Program-made: the position numbers and the translations under genes
Shown here: in pieces, positions 36,506 to 45,001 of the stretch
Layout of the letters: every line of letters begins with the position of its first letter
Position numbering within the stretch: the first letter of the stretch is position 1
Notes under the pieces: generated by a model
What the model saw: only the letters and a program-made list of their open reading frames with translations
What the model was told of the DNA's origin: nothing
The model's database searches: none
From: Bacteroidales bacterium
GTDB taxonomy: Bacteria; Bacteroidota; Bacteroidia; Bacteroidales; UBA932
DNA length: 64,000 nt
Reading direction: 5' to 3'
Assembly (NCBI GenBank): GCA_017630215.1
Contig: JAGBVR010000007.1
Span: 1-64,000 of the forward strand

Positions 36506-36527
36506 CCGGCTACACCAATCCGGACAA

Positions 36528-37886
36528 ATGAACAGATTCCACATAATGATAGTGATAATAGCCCTTCTCTGCTGCAGCTGCAGGGAGGATTATCAGTATG
36601 TAGAATTTCATGTCTCATCATCAGGAATCGAGTGCGGCAAGGATGGAGGGAAATACGAAATCGACATCACGGGGTCGGACAGTTGGGTAACGGACAATAC
36701 CGCAAGATGGATAGACATTGACAGGACCGGCAATAAGGCAATCATAGAAATCGCTCCGAATTCTGAAGCAGCAAGAGAGGCAACCTTCAATTTCATTTAT
36801 GGACATCAGAAGGTGCCGTTTACCGTAACCCAGGAAAGATCCGACATATTCACCATGAATCTGGATTCAATAGCATCCAGCTACAAAGGAGGTACATGGA
36901 CTATTGAAGTCAATTGCTATGATTCCTGGTCCATATACGAAGACTGCGACTGGATAAGTACTGACATCACAGGCAGCGACAGACCTAAGGACGTAAAGAT
37001 AAGCATCATGCAGAACAACGGCAAGGAAGCCAGAGCCTCGGTCATCGACTTCATCTGTGACTCAAGAAAACACTCTGTCAGGATAGAGCAGGAAGCCGGC
37101 CCATACATCGCTTTCGAAACAGAGGAGATAATAATGGACGGCGACGGAGGAATTGCAGAAACACTATTCATAAGCAATACCGAAGTAGAAATAAGCACGG
37201 AAGAAGGGTGGATCAGAATAATCGAAAGCGGAAATGAAATAAAAAAAGTGGTTTTCGAAGTATTAAGAAACTTGTCCGGACCGCGCACAGGCTATGTGAA
37301 GGTCACAGCCACCCGGGAACCTGATTATTATAAATTAATAAAGATCATACAGGGCGAAAAAATAGATCACCCAAAGATAAGATTTGAGGAAGGCACCTAT
37401 CTTCAGGTCAGGGACAGGGACAGCTTCACGCTTCATCCCATATTTGAAGATATGACCGACACGGCTCTCGTATGGTCATCAGATTCACCGGAAAGGGCAA
37501 GCGTCGATCAGGAAGGAAGAGTAAGCATACACTCGGGAGGAAATTGCATCATCACAGCCAGAAACGCATCGCACAACGTATTTGCAAGCATAACCCTTGA
37601 CATCAAGCTTAAGGCAGAATACATGGAGGTGTTTCTAGGTACTCAGAAAATGACAGACAATCCCACGGCTGTGAGATTCCCCGGGGAAGTCCTTGAGGTA
37701 ACCACCATAATGCATCCTGAAGATTCGTACAGCGACGACATAGTATGCATATCTTCCGACCCGTCAGTCGTATCTGTCTCAGGTATGTCCATTAAATGCC
37801 TCAAGCCAGGAAAGGCAGTCATCAGTGTGGAATCAATATATCAGAATCTCAGAAACTCATTCACTGTCATAGTCTTGGAACCATGA
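36528..37886 (+). CDS. BACON and Ig-like domain lipoprotein
   Basis: A 452-residue lipoprotein (LLCCSC, Cys18). About three BACON-type modules (roughly 25-105, 106-190 and 191-275) show the pattern of a GG turn, W in a WI/WIxI strand and the closing FTVTQE, VRIEQE and KIIQGE strands. Two bacterial Ig-like (Big_2) modules follow (about 280-365 and 366-452; ALVWSSDSPERASVDQEGRVS, cut here to its core WSSDSPERASVD). BACON domains occur in Bacteroidales surface glycan or mucin-binding proteins. It is divergent from the lipoprotein operon and may be coregulated with it. Confidence 0.82.
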   Translation: MNRFHIMIVIIALLCCSCREDYQYVEFHVSSSGIECGKDGGKYEIDITGSDSWVTDNTARWIDIDRTGNKAIIEIAPNSEAAREATFNFIYGHQKVPFTVTQERSDIFTMNLDSIASSYKGGTWTIEVNCYDSWSIYEDCDWISTDITGSDRPKDVKISIMQNNGKEARASVIDFICDSRKHSVRIEQEAGPYIAFETEEIIMDGDGGIAETLFISNTEVEISTEEGWIRIIESGNEIKKVVFEVLRNLSGPRTGYVKVTATREPDYYKLIKIIQGEKIDHPKIRFEEGTYLQVRDRDSFTLHPIFEDMTDTALVWSSDSPERASVDQEGRVSIHSGGNCIITARNASHNVFASITLDIKLKAEYMEVFLGTQKMTDNPTAVRFPGEVLEVTTIMHPEDSYSDDIVCISSDPSVVSVSGMSIKCLKPGKAVISVESIYQNLRNSFTVIVLEP

Positions 37887-37971
37887 TCCTTCCATGCCGG
37901 AATCTGCTCCAAAGATAACTGTTCCGTTCTTTGCAAATCAATTACATGATGAGCAAATAGGAAAAATTTGC

Positions 37972-37979
37972 TATATTTG
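37972..37979 (+). promoter_or_regulatory. -7 box of parE
   Basis: TATATTTG, 23 bp before the ATG at 38003. The following bases GCACGATT are the same as after the -7 box at 47109. Confidence 0.55.
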
Positions 37980-38002
37980 CACGATTATGTGCTTTTAAGA
38001 AT

Positions 38003-39925
38003 ATGGCAAACGAAATTATACAGAACAACTACGGCGACGATAACATCAGGACGCTGGACGGTGTGGATCATATCCGCCTCAGACCCGGTATGTACATCGG
38101 AACTCTCGGTAACGGAGATGATCCTGCTGACGGTATCTATGTACTCTTGAAAGAGGTAGTAGATAATTCTATAGACGAATTCTCCGCGGGATTCGGAAAG
38201 CAGATTCAAATCAATGTAAGCGACAAGGAAGTTACCGTCAGGGACTTCGGACGAGGTATTCCTCTCAACTCTGTAGTAAAGGCAGTCAGCATTCTGAACA
38301 CCGGTGGAAAATACGACACAAAGGGATATAAGAAATCTGTAGGTCTGAACGGCGTGGGTCTGAAGGCGGTCAATGCGCTGTCCTCTCATTTCTACGTTGA
38401 AGCATACAGGGATGGAATGTGTTCTTATGCTGAATTCAGCGCCGGAAAACTTCAAAACGACGGAATGAAGGAGACAAAGGAAAAGAACGGAACATACGTA
38501 AAGTTCATACCTGATGAAAACCTGTTCGTTGGATATTCTTACAACATCGAGTTCGTAGAATCGATGATCAAGAACTATTCATATCTGAAGAAGGGTCTGA
38601 CTCTGAATCTAAACGGAACTTCATACAAGTCCGAGAATGGCCTTCTCGACCTCATCAATGAGAAAATGTCCGAGGATCCGTTCTACGCTCCCATCCATAT
38701 TAGCGGAGAGGACATCGAGATAGTGATCACGCACGGAAGCAGCTACGGAGAAAACATCACCTCATTCGTCAATGGACAGAATACCAGAGACGGAGGTACA
38801 CACCTTGCTGCTGTCAGAGAAGCCATCGCAAAAACTCTCAAGGAGTTCTTCAAGACATATTCGAAGAAAGACTTTGACCCTCAGGACATCCGCCAGGGTA
38901 TAATCGGAGCTATCAGCATTCAGATCCAGGAACCAATCTTTGCTAATCAGGCCAAGACAAAGCTCGGATCAACATACATGTGGGCGGCAGAAGTGGAACA
39001 TGAAGACGGGACACGCTCGAGCGAGCAGGGACAGACCATCAGAAGTTTCGTCAATGATTTCGTAAAGACCAACCTCGACAATTATCTCCACATGCACAAG
39101 GAGATAATCCCTGCCCTTCAGGAGAAGATCATTTCTGCAGAGAAGGAACGTCAGGAGATTTCATCCATCCAGAAAAAGACCAAGGAACGCAACAAACGTT
39201 CAAGCGTCTATAACAAGAAGCTCCGCGACTGCAAATACCACTACAAGGACAAACTTCCTGCTGCAAAGGAAGAACTCCGCGAAATGACCAGCATTTTCAT
39301 CACGGAGGGAGACTCTGCGAGCGGAACCATCACCAAGGCACGTAATGCAGAAACCCAGGCTGTATTCTCACTCAGAGGAAAGCCTATCAACAGCTTCAAG
39401 GAAAGCAGAAAGAAGATCGCAGAGAACGAAGAGCTGAATCTTCTTATCAATGCATTAGGCCTCGAGGAGGACATCGACGACCTCAGATACAACAAGATCA
39501 TCGTAGCAACCGATGCCGATGACGACGGAATGCATATCCGAATGCTTGTTCTCACATTCTTCATGAAGTATCATCCCGACCTTATCAGAAGAGGCCATGT
39601 TTTCATCCTTCAGACTCCGCTTTTCAGAGTAAAGAACAAGAATACAGTACGTTACTGCTATAATGCAGAAGAAAAGGAGGCTGCGATCAAGGAACTCAAG
39701 ACAAAGGTAGAAATCACCCGATTCAAAGGTCTCGGAGAGATTTCATGGGACGAGTTCAAAGGCTTCATAGGCAAGGACATGCGCCTTGACAAGGTAAGAC
39801 TCAGCGATGAGGAGCCTATTGCAGACATTATGGAGTTCTATATGGGAAAAAACACTACCGAAAGGCAAAATTTCATTGTGGAGAACTTGCGTACTGCACA
39901 AGAGTTGGAAGATGTCAATATATAG
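38003..39925 (+). CDS. parE: DNA topoisomerase IV subunit B
   Basis: ATPase subunit of a type IIA topoisomerase that decatenates daughter chromosomes. The 640 residues hold the GHKL ATPase domain (VVDNSIDEF, RDFGRGIP, GLNGVGLKAVNAL), the transducer domain and the TOPRIM domain (TEGDSASG and DADDDGMHIR). The N-terminus RPGMYIGTLGNGDDPADGIYVLLKEV matches ParE rather than GyrB of Bacteroidota (core shown: GIYVLLKEV). The usual partner parC does not follow; instead there are two lipid-metabolism genes. It has its own -7 box. Confidence 0.9.
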   Translation: MANEIIQNNYGDDNIRTLDGVDHIRLRPGMYIGTLGNGDDPADGIYVLLKEVVDNSIDEFSAGFGKQIQINVSDKEVTVRDFGRGIPLNSVVKAVSILNTGGKYDTKGYKKSVGLNGVGLKAVNALSSHFYVEAYRDGMCSYAEFSAGKLQNDGMKETKEKNGTYVKFIPDENLFVGYSYNIEFVESMIKNYSYLKKGLTLNLNGTSYKSENGLLDLINEKMSEDPFYAPIHISGEDIEIVITHGSSYGENITSFVNGQNTRDGGTHLAAVREAIAKTLKEFFKTYSKKDFDPQDIRQGIIGAISIQIQEPIFANQAKTKLGSTYMWAAEVEHEDGTRSSEQGQTIRSFVNDFVKTNLDNYLHMHKEIIPALQEKIISAEKERQEISSIQKKTKERNKRSSVYNKKLRDCKYHYKDKLPAAKEELREMTSIFITEGDSASGTITKARNAETQAVFSLRGKPINSFKESRKKIAENEELNLLINALGLEEDIDDLRYNKIIVATDADDDGMHIRMLVLTFFMKYHPDLIRRGHVFILQTPLFRVKNKNTVRYCYNAEEKEAAIKELKTKVEITRFKGLGEISWDEFKGFIGKDMRLDKVRLSDEEPIADIMEFYMGKNTTERQNFIVENLRTAQELEDVNI

Positions 39926-39963
39926 ATTACCATGGCCTTACACGCCTTATAATTACAACTGAT

Positions 39964-40515
39964 ATGTGGAGAAAATTCTGCGGATGGCTACTCCGCAAAA
40001 TGGGTTGGACAGTGGTAGACCCGGTAGCCCCTGAAGACAAATGCATTATTCTCGGTGTTCCTCACACATCGATATGGGACTTCGTGATTTCATACCTCTA
40101 TTATATGTCAGTAGGTGGCAAGCCTTATTGCATGATAAAGGGAGAGCTATTCATCGGACCGCTCGGATGGCTTCTCCGCAAGCTTGGAGGAATACCGGTG
40201 GACAGGAAAAAGGGCAGCAACGTAGTACTCAGTGTCATAAAGGAAATGAAAGCTCAGAAGTACGTACATCTTGCACTTGCACCAGAGGGCACACGCAAGC
40301 CGGTTAAACGTTGGAAGACCGGCTTCCATACAATCGCACGTGAAGTAGGATGTCCCGTATATATGGGATATTTCGACTGGGGCACCAAGCGCGTCAGCCG
40401 CGGACAGAAAGTAGAGCTGACAGATGACGCAAGAGCTGATATGGAGCGCATCCAGGCCCTCTACGAAGAGATGCATCTTACCGGCAAGCATCCAGAGATG
40501 TATATTACTCACTAA
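39964..40515 (+). CDS. PlsC-like 1-acylglycerol-3-phosphate acyltransferase family protein
   Basis: A 183-residue acyltransferase. The catalytic HX4D motif is HTSIWD (His34, Asp39), and the substrate-binding motif EGTR lies at 108-111 in LALAPEGTRKPVK. The GGIPVDRKK block (75-83) is also typical. It is shorter than canonical PlsC and has no long N-terminal membrane segment, so the acyl acceptor is uncertain; phospholipid or a lipid-A-like lipid are both possible. The acyl-CoA synthetase gene starts 11 bp downstream, suggesting paired fatty-acid activation and transfer. Confidence 0.85.
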   Translation: MWRKFCGWLLRKMGWTVVDPVAPEDKCIILGVPHTSIWDFVISYLYYMSVGGKPYCMIKGELFIGPLGWLLRKLGGIPVDRKKGSNVVLSVIKEMKAQKYVHLALAPEGTRKPVKRWKTGFHTIAREVGCPVYMGYFDWGTKRVSRGQKVELTDDARADMERIQALYEEMHLTGKHPEMYITH

Positions 40516-40525
40516 CAGACTGCTT

Positions 40526-42211
40526 ATGATCCAATTATATAAAAGAATGCAGAGGATGAGGGAGAAATATATAGACACCCTCGCCAAGCTATACGATTAC
40601 GCAACTACCGTATATTCCAAGAAACAATATACTCAGTGGTACGACACCAAGGAAGGGGGCTATACATTCAGTTCATTAAAAGGGAAATGTGACAGTCTTT
40701 CCAAGAAATTGACACAGTACGGAATCGGAGCCGGTGATAAGGTCGCTATTCTCTCTCAGAGCATGCCAAACTGGTCTGTTGCGTTCTTCAGCATCGTCCC
40801 TTTTGGAAGAATCGCCATTCCTATCCTGCCTGACAGTTCATCTAACGAGATTACAAATATCCTCGAACACTCTGAGAGCAAGGTGATCTTTGTATCCCAG
40901 AAGCTGGCATCCAAAGTCAGCCAGGAATGCCGCGACAAGATGACATTGGTCATTGACATCGACACATTCGAAGTCATCCAGTCTGATGACCAGCAGTTTA
41001 CTTGCGACGGCAAGACCTCGGTTCCGACCCCGGATGACATTGCAACTATCATATATACATCAGGAACAACAGGAAGCGCCAAGGGAGTTGTGCTAAGTCA
41101 CAGAAATCTGGCATCCAACGTAATCACCTGCTATCACTCCTGCAAACGTACCGAGAAGGACAGATGGCTGTCTGTGCTTCCAATGGCTCATACACTGGAA
41201 ATGACACTCAGCATGCTCTATCCGATGTACTGCGGAGCAACAGTATATTATCTTCCAAAACCTCCTGTAGCCTCATTGTTAATGAAGGCCCTGAAGGTAG
41301 TCAAGCCTACGACCATGCTCACTGTACCACTGATCATAGAAAAGGTATATAAAGGCAGTGTACTCCCTACCATAAAGAAAAGCCGCACACTCACATGGAT
41401 GAATGAGCACATGAATACTCTTATGTGCAGAATCATCGGTATGAAGCTTAAGGCAACATTCGGCGGCCATATATCATTCTACGGCATAGGAGGTGCGAAA
41501 CTTGATCCGGAGGTGGAAAACTTCCTGCTGAAAGCCAAATTCCCTTATGCCATCGGATACGGACTGACTGAAACATCTCCGCTGCTTGGATATTCTATGT
41601 TGGGATGGAGAGCCGTAGGATCGTTCGGATACCCGGTATATAATGTCAAACTGAGACTTGACAACGTAAATCCCGAAACCGGGGAAGGAGAGATCGTAGC
41701 CAAAGGTCCGAATGTTATGCTAGGATATTACAAGGACCCGGTACGCACTAAGAGTGCATTCACAGAAGACGGATGGTTCCGTACGAGCGATATCGCAGTA
41801 CAGGATGAAAAGGGAAGATTTTTCATCAAAGGTAGAAACAACAATATGATTCTAGGACCTTCCGGGGAAAACATCTACCCAGAGGAAATCGAGAATGTCA
41901 TTAACAATGTCGAAGGAGTAAGCGAGTCAATCGTAGTCGAAAGAGACGGAAAACTTGTAGCTCTGGTTCAGCCGGATGAGAATTATATCCAGTGGGATAA
42001 GGAGAGCGAGGACAAACTTTATGAAAAGCTTGACGCATGGAAAGCAAAACTCCTTAAAATTACAAACAAAAACGTCAGCAAAGCGTCGCAGGTAAGTTCT
42101 ATAGAAGTCATGAAGGAGCCATTCGAAAAGACAGCGACACAAAAGATACGTCGCTTTAAATACAAGAAGTCCGCTCCAACAGTCGAAGAAGAACAAAAAG
42201 AAAAGAAATAA
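40526..42211 (+). CDS. AMP-binding acyl-CoA synthetase (long-chain fatty acid-CoA ligase type)
   Basis: A 561-residue adenylate-forming enzyme. Motifs include the P-loop-like TSGTTGSAKG (about 178-187), GYGLTETSP, the DGWFRTSD motif and the C-terminal lysine region near KTATQKIRR. It activates fatty acids with ATP and CoA. The frame is open 34 codons further upstream over the acyltransferase gene; I chose the ATG at 40526 because it lies just after that gene's stop and starts MIQLYKRMQR. A bidirectional terminator follows. Confidence 0.9.
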   Translation: MIQLYKRMQRMREKYIDTLAKLYDYATTVYSKKQYTQWYDTKEGGYTFSSLKGKCDSLSKKLTQYGIGAGDKVAILSQSMPNWSVAFFSIVPFGRIAIPILPDSSSNEITNILEHSESKVIFVSQKLASKVSQECRDKMTLVIDIDTFEVIQSDDQQFTCDGKTSVPTPDDIATIIYTSGTTGSAKGVVLSHRNLASNVITCYHSCKRTEKDRWLSVLPMAHTLEMTLSMLYPMYCGATVYYLPKPPVASLLMKALKVVKPTTMLTVPLIIEKVYKGSVLPTIKKSRTLTWMNEHMNTLMCRIIGMKLKATFGGHISFYGIGGAKLDPEVENFLLKAKFPYAIGYGLTETSPLLGYSMLGWRAVGSFGYPVYNVKLRLDNVNPETGEGEIVAKGPNVMLGYYKDPVRTKSAFTEDGWFRTSDIAVQDEKGRFFIKGRNNNMILGPSGENIYPEEIENVINNVEGVSESIVVERDGKLVALVQPDENYIQWDKESEDKLYEKLDAWKAKLLKITNKNVSKASQVSSIEVMKEPFEKTATQKIRRFKYKKSAPTVEEEQKEKK

Positions 42212-42220
42212 TCGCAATAT

Positions 42221-42263
42221 CCAATAAAAAAAACCGAGCTGTAATGCTCGGTTTTTTTATTGG
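42221..42263. terminator. Bidirectional terminator
   Basis: ACCGAGC and GCTCGGT form the core stem, flanked by A8 on the left and T7 on the right; it serves the convergent acyl-CoA synthetase and rplI transcripts. Confidence 0.9.
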
Positions 42264-42277
42264 GGATTGCTGAAAAA

Positions 42278-42718
42278 TTACTCAGCTACGATCTCATACT
42301 TGAAAGTACCCTTCACGTCGCGGTAACACTTTACAGTTGCCTCGTAAGTACCGAGTTCCTTAGCTGCCTCAACAGTGATGTCCTTCTTGTCAACCTCGAT
42401 TCCAACTGCTGCAAGAGCCTCTGAGAGCTGTGCAGTTGTTACTGAACCATAGATCTTACCTGACTCGCTTACCTTAACAGCAACCTTTACTGTAGTCTCA
42501 GCAAGCTTAGCTGCGAGAGCCTCAGCATCGCCGATGAACTTAGCGATCTTGTGAGCGCGCTGACGAAGGTTCTCTGCGTGTACCTTCTTTGCAGAAGGAG
42601 TAGCCATGATAGCGAAGCCCTGTGGGATAAGGTAGTTGACAGCGTATCCTGTCTTTACATTGACGATATCGTCTGCGTGGCCAAGGTTTGCCACATCTTT
42701 CTTAAGAATAATCTCCAT
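42278..42718 (-). CDS. rplI: 50S ribosomal protein L9
   Basis: A 146-residue ribosomal protein. The N-terminal rRNA-binding domain begins MEIILKKDVANLGHADDIV and contains the GYAVNYLIPQGFA loop; a long connecting helix (about 45-75) and the C-terminal domain (GSVTTAQLSEAL) follow. It is the third gene of the rpsF-rpsR-rplI operon, 16 bp after rpsR, and its transcript ends at the terminator at 42221-42263. Confidence 0.98.
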   Translation of the reverse strand: MEIILKKDVANLGHADDIVNVKTGYAVNYLIPQGFAIMATPSAKKVHAENLRQRAHKIAKFIGDAEALAAKLAETTVKVAVKVSESGKIYGSVTTAQLSEALAAVGIEVDKKDITVEAAKELGTYEATVKCYRDVKGTFKYEIVAE

Positions 42719-42734
42719 ATTGCTGTCCTCCTTA

Positions 42735-43001
42735 TTATTTCAAAAGGTCTGTTACGTATGGGAGAAGTGCAAGATGTCTTGCTCTCTTCACTGCCTGAGC
42801 TACCTTTCTCTGGAACTTGAGTGAAGTACCAGTGAGACGACGAGGAAGGATCTTACCCTGCTCGTTAAGGAATCTCTTGAGGAACTCAGCATCCTTGTAA
42901 TCAACATACTTGATACCTGCCTTCTTGAAACGGCAGTATTTCTTCTTTCTAACCTCTACAGTAGGAGGGTTGAGATAACGGATTTCATTGTTCTGTGCCA
43001 T
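42735..43001 (-). CDS. rpsR: 30S ribosomal protein S18
   Basis: An 88-residue protein with the S18 core [33 protein letters not shown] and the basic C-terminal helix ([14 protein letters not shown]). It partners S6 on the 30S platform, and their genes are adjacent here (18 bp apart). Confidence 0.98.
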   Translation of the reverse strand: MAQNNEIRYLNPPTVEVRKKKYCRFKKAGIKYVDYKDAEFLKRFLNEQGKILPRRLTGTSLKFQRKVAQAVKRARHLALLPYVTDLLK

Positions 43002-43019
43002 AATTCTTGTCCTCCTAAA

Positions 43020-43358
43020 TTATTTAGCCTGTTTGTTAGCTCTTCTCTTCTCAGCATATGCAATTGCATGCTTGTCCATAGCGAAAGTGAGGAATCGCAT
43101 GATTCTCTCATCGCGACGGTACTGAGTCTCGAGTCTGGCGATCACCTGAGTGTCAGCCTTGAACTCAATCATGTAATAGAATCCTGTTGTCTTCTTCTGG
43201 ATAGGGTAAGCAAGCTGACGCAGACCCCAGTCCTCTTCGTACACGATCTCGCCACCCTTGGCAACGATGTAATCGACGTACTTCTTTACCGCTTCCTTCA
43301 TCTGAGCCTCAGACAAAACGGGAGTTGCAATGAAAACGGTTTCGTACTGTTTGATCAT
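43020..43358 (-). CDS. rpsF: 30S ribosomal protein S6
   Basis: A 112-residue protein with typical S6 segments ([32 protein letters not shown] and [11 protein letters not shown]). It is the first gene of the S6-S18-L9 operon. The upstream leader has a strong promoter and a 5' hairpin that may take part in feedback control, since S6:S18 complexes bind their own leader in many bacteria. Confidence 0.98.
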   Translation of the reverse strand: MIKQYETVFIATPVLSEAQMKEAVKKYVDYIVAKGGEIVYEEDWGLRQLAYPIQKKTTGFYYMIEFKADTQVIARLETQYRRDERIMRFLTFAMDKHAIAYAEKRRANKQAK

Positions 43359-43392
43359 TTTGTTTGTAATTAATTGTTTAATAATAATTTGC

Positions 43393-43426
43393 GCCCATTT
43401 CAGGGACTCAATCCACCAAAATGGGC
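43393..43426 (-). promoter_or_regulatory. Leader hairpin of the rpsF operon
   Basis: An 8-bp perfect stem (GCCCATTT at 43426-43419 on the minus strand pairing with AAATGGGC at 43400-43393) with an 18-nt loop lies at the very 5' end of the predicted transcript, about 35 nt before the rpsF start codon. It is a candidate S6:S18 autoregulatory site. Confidence 0.45.
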
Positions 43427-43428
43427 TG

Positions 43429-43459
43429 CAAATATAGAAATAATTATTTAATTATCAAA
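43429..43459 (-). promoter_or_regulatory. Promoter of the rpsF-rpsR-rplI operon
   Basis: On the minus strand, TTTG (43459-43456), a 19-bp spacer and TATATTTG (43436-43429), the same architecture as the secA promoter. Confidence 0.78.
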
Positions 43460-43495
43460 ATGTTTTAGATCCCCAAGCGAATCTGAAACAACATT

Positions 43496-44977
43496 TTACT
43501 TTACAGGAATGTTCTCAAGAACCGCCTTGAGGAACTCCCAGCACTTTGCAACTGAAGGGATGTTGGCACGTTCGTCAGGAGAGTGAGGGCTCAAGAGAGT
43601 AGGGCCGCATGAGACCATATCCCAGTGTGGATATGCTCCGCTGAGGATACCGCACTCCAGACCGGCATGAATAGCCATAACCGCAGGCTCCTTGCCATAA
43701 AGATCATTATACACCCTCTTCATGGTAGTGAGAATTGCTGATTCAGGATTTGGAGCCCATCCCGAATATCCACCGCTGAATGTTGTCTTGATACCTGCAA
43801 GAGCGAAGACGGCCTCAAACTTCTGCGAAAGAATATATTTCGAGATCTCTACTGAACTTCTCATCAGTGTATGCACAGCAAACTCACCGCCTCCGATCTT
43901 AACCATCGCGAGATTGTTGGAAGTTTCAACAAGTCCATTCATCTCATTACTCATTCTCTTGACTCCGTCCGGGCATGCCAGAACGGCGCGGATGTAACGC
44001 AAAGCATCTGCATCAGGAACATACTTGCACTCGTCACCGCCACAGCACTCACCTTCAGCGCACTCATAAGGCTTGAAAGTAAACACAGCATCAGGGTCTG
44101 TGCCTGCATATTCCATCTTGATCGCAGCTGTAATCCTTTCGAATACACTCTTGGCAGTGTCCACCATAACTGTAGGAATATAGACTGTCGCAAAAGCCTC
44201 GCGCGGAATGGCATTTCTCAATGTACCACCCTCGAAGTCCAGAAGCTTCACACCTGCATGATTCATAAGAGCATAAAGGATACGTGCAGCCACCTTATTG
44301 GCATTGCCTCGGTACAATACGATATCCATTCCGGAGTGTCCTCCCTTGAAGCCCTTCACCTCGAGTGACCAGCATTCCCATGACTTATCATATTCCGCAG
44401 GAACATAAGTATCATGCGCAGATGCATCGAGACCTCCCGCACAGCCGATATAAAGTTCACCTTCTGTCTCCGAATCCAGATTGATAAGAATATCACCTTC
44501 AAGAAGACCCGGCTTAAGCGCCATAGCTCCTGTCATTCCGGTTTCCTCATCCACAGTACACAGGAGCTCGACAGGACCGTGCTTGATGTCAGTCGATTCC
44601 ATAACAGCCATTGCCATTGCAAGACCGAGACCATTGTCAGCTCCGAGTGTAGTACCTTTCGCCCTTACCCAATCACCATCGATCCAGGTCTGGATAGGAT
44701 CCTTCTCAAAATCATGAACAGTATCGGCGTTCTTCTGAGGCACCATATCGATATGTCCCTGGAGAATCACACCCTTCATGTTCTCACATCCAGGGGTTGC
44801 CGGCTTACGCATGATGATATTTCCGACTTCATCCTTTATGGTTTCGAGACCATGCTCCTTACCCCAGTTATACATGTACTCGACAGCTTTCTCCTCATGC
44901 TTTGAAGGACGCGGGATCTGTGTCAACGCATAGAAATTCTTCCACACTACCTGTGGATCAAGATTCTGAATACTCAT
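43496..44977 (-). CDS. pepD: Aminoacyl-histidine dipeptidase
   Basis: A 493-residue M20 family cytosolic di/tripeptidase (carnosinase type). Metal-binding motifs are visible: QGHIDMVPQ, TLGADNGLGLAMAMA and DEETGMTGA, with the lid domain in between (GGHSGMDI) and the late HAGLECGIL block. The start was set at MSIQNLDPQVV rather than three codons earlier, in line with family N-termini. It would split imported dipeptides, fitting the peptide transporters nearby. It follows the DUF4831 gene on the same strand. Confidence 0.93.
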   Translation of the reverse strand: MSIQNLDPQVVWKNFYALTQIPRPSKHEEKAVEYMYNWGKEHGLETIKDEVGNIIMRKPATPGCENMKGVILQGHIDMVPQKNADTVHDFEKDPIQTWIDGDWVRAKGTTLGADNGLGLAMAMAVMESTDIKHGPVELLCTVDEETGMTGAMALKPGLLEGDILINLDSETEGELYIGCAGGLDASAHDTYVPAEYDKSWECWSLEVKGFKGGHSGMDIVLYRGNANKVAARILYALMNHAGVKLLDFEGGTLRNAIPREAFATVYIPTVMVDTAKSVFERITAAIKMEYAGTDPDAVFTFKPYECAEGECCGGDECKYVPDADALRYIRAVLACPDGVKRMSNEMNGLVETSNNLAMVKIGGGEFAVHTLMRSSVEISKYILSQKFEAVFALAGIKTTFSGGYSGWAPNPESAILTTMKRVYNDLYGKEPAVMAIHAGLECGILSGAYPHWDMVSCGPTLLSPHSPDERANIPSVAKCWEFLKAVLENIPVK

Positions 44978-45001
44978 AGTTATCAATGTTTTAATGTGTT
45001 A

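Noticed and set aside
40424-40525. Upstream extension of the acyl-CoA synthetase gene
   Set aside because: It overlaps the end of the acyltransferase gene in another frame and does not match the family N-terminus.
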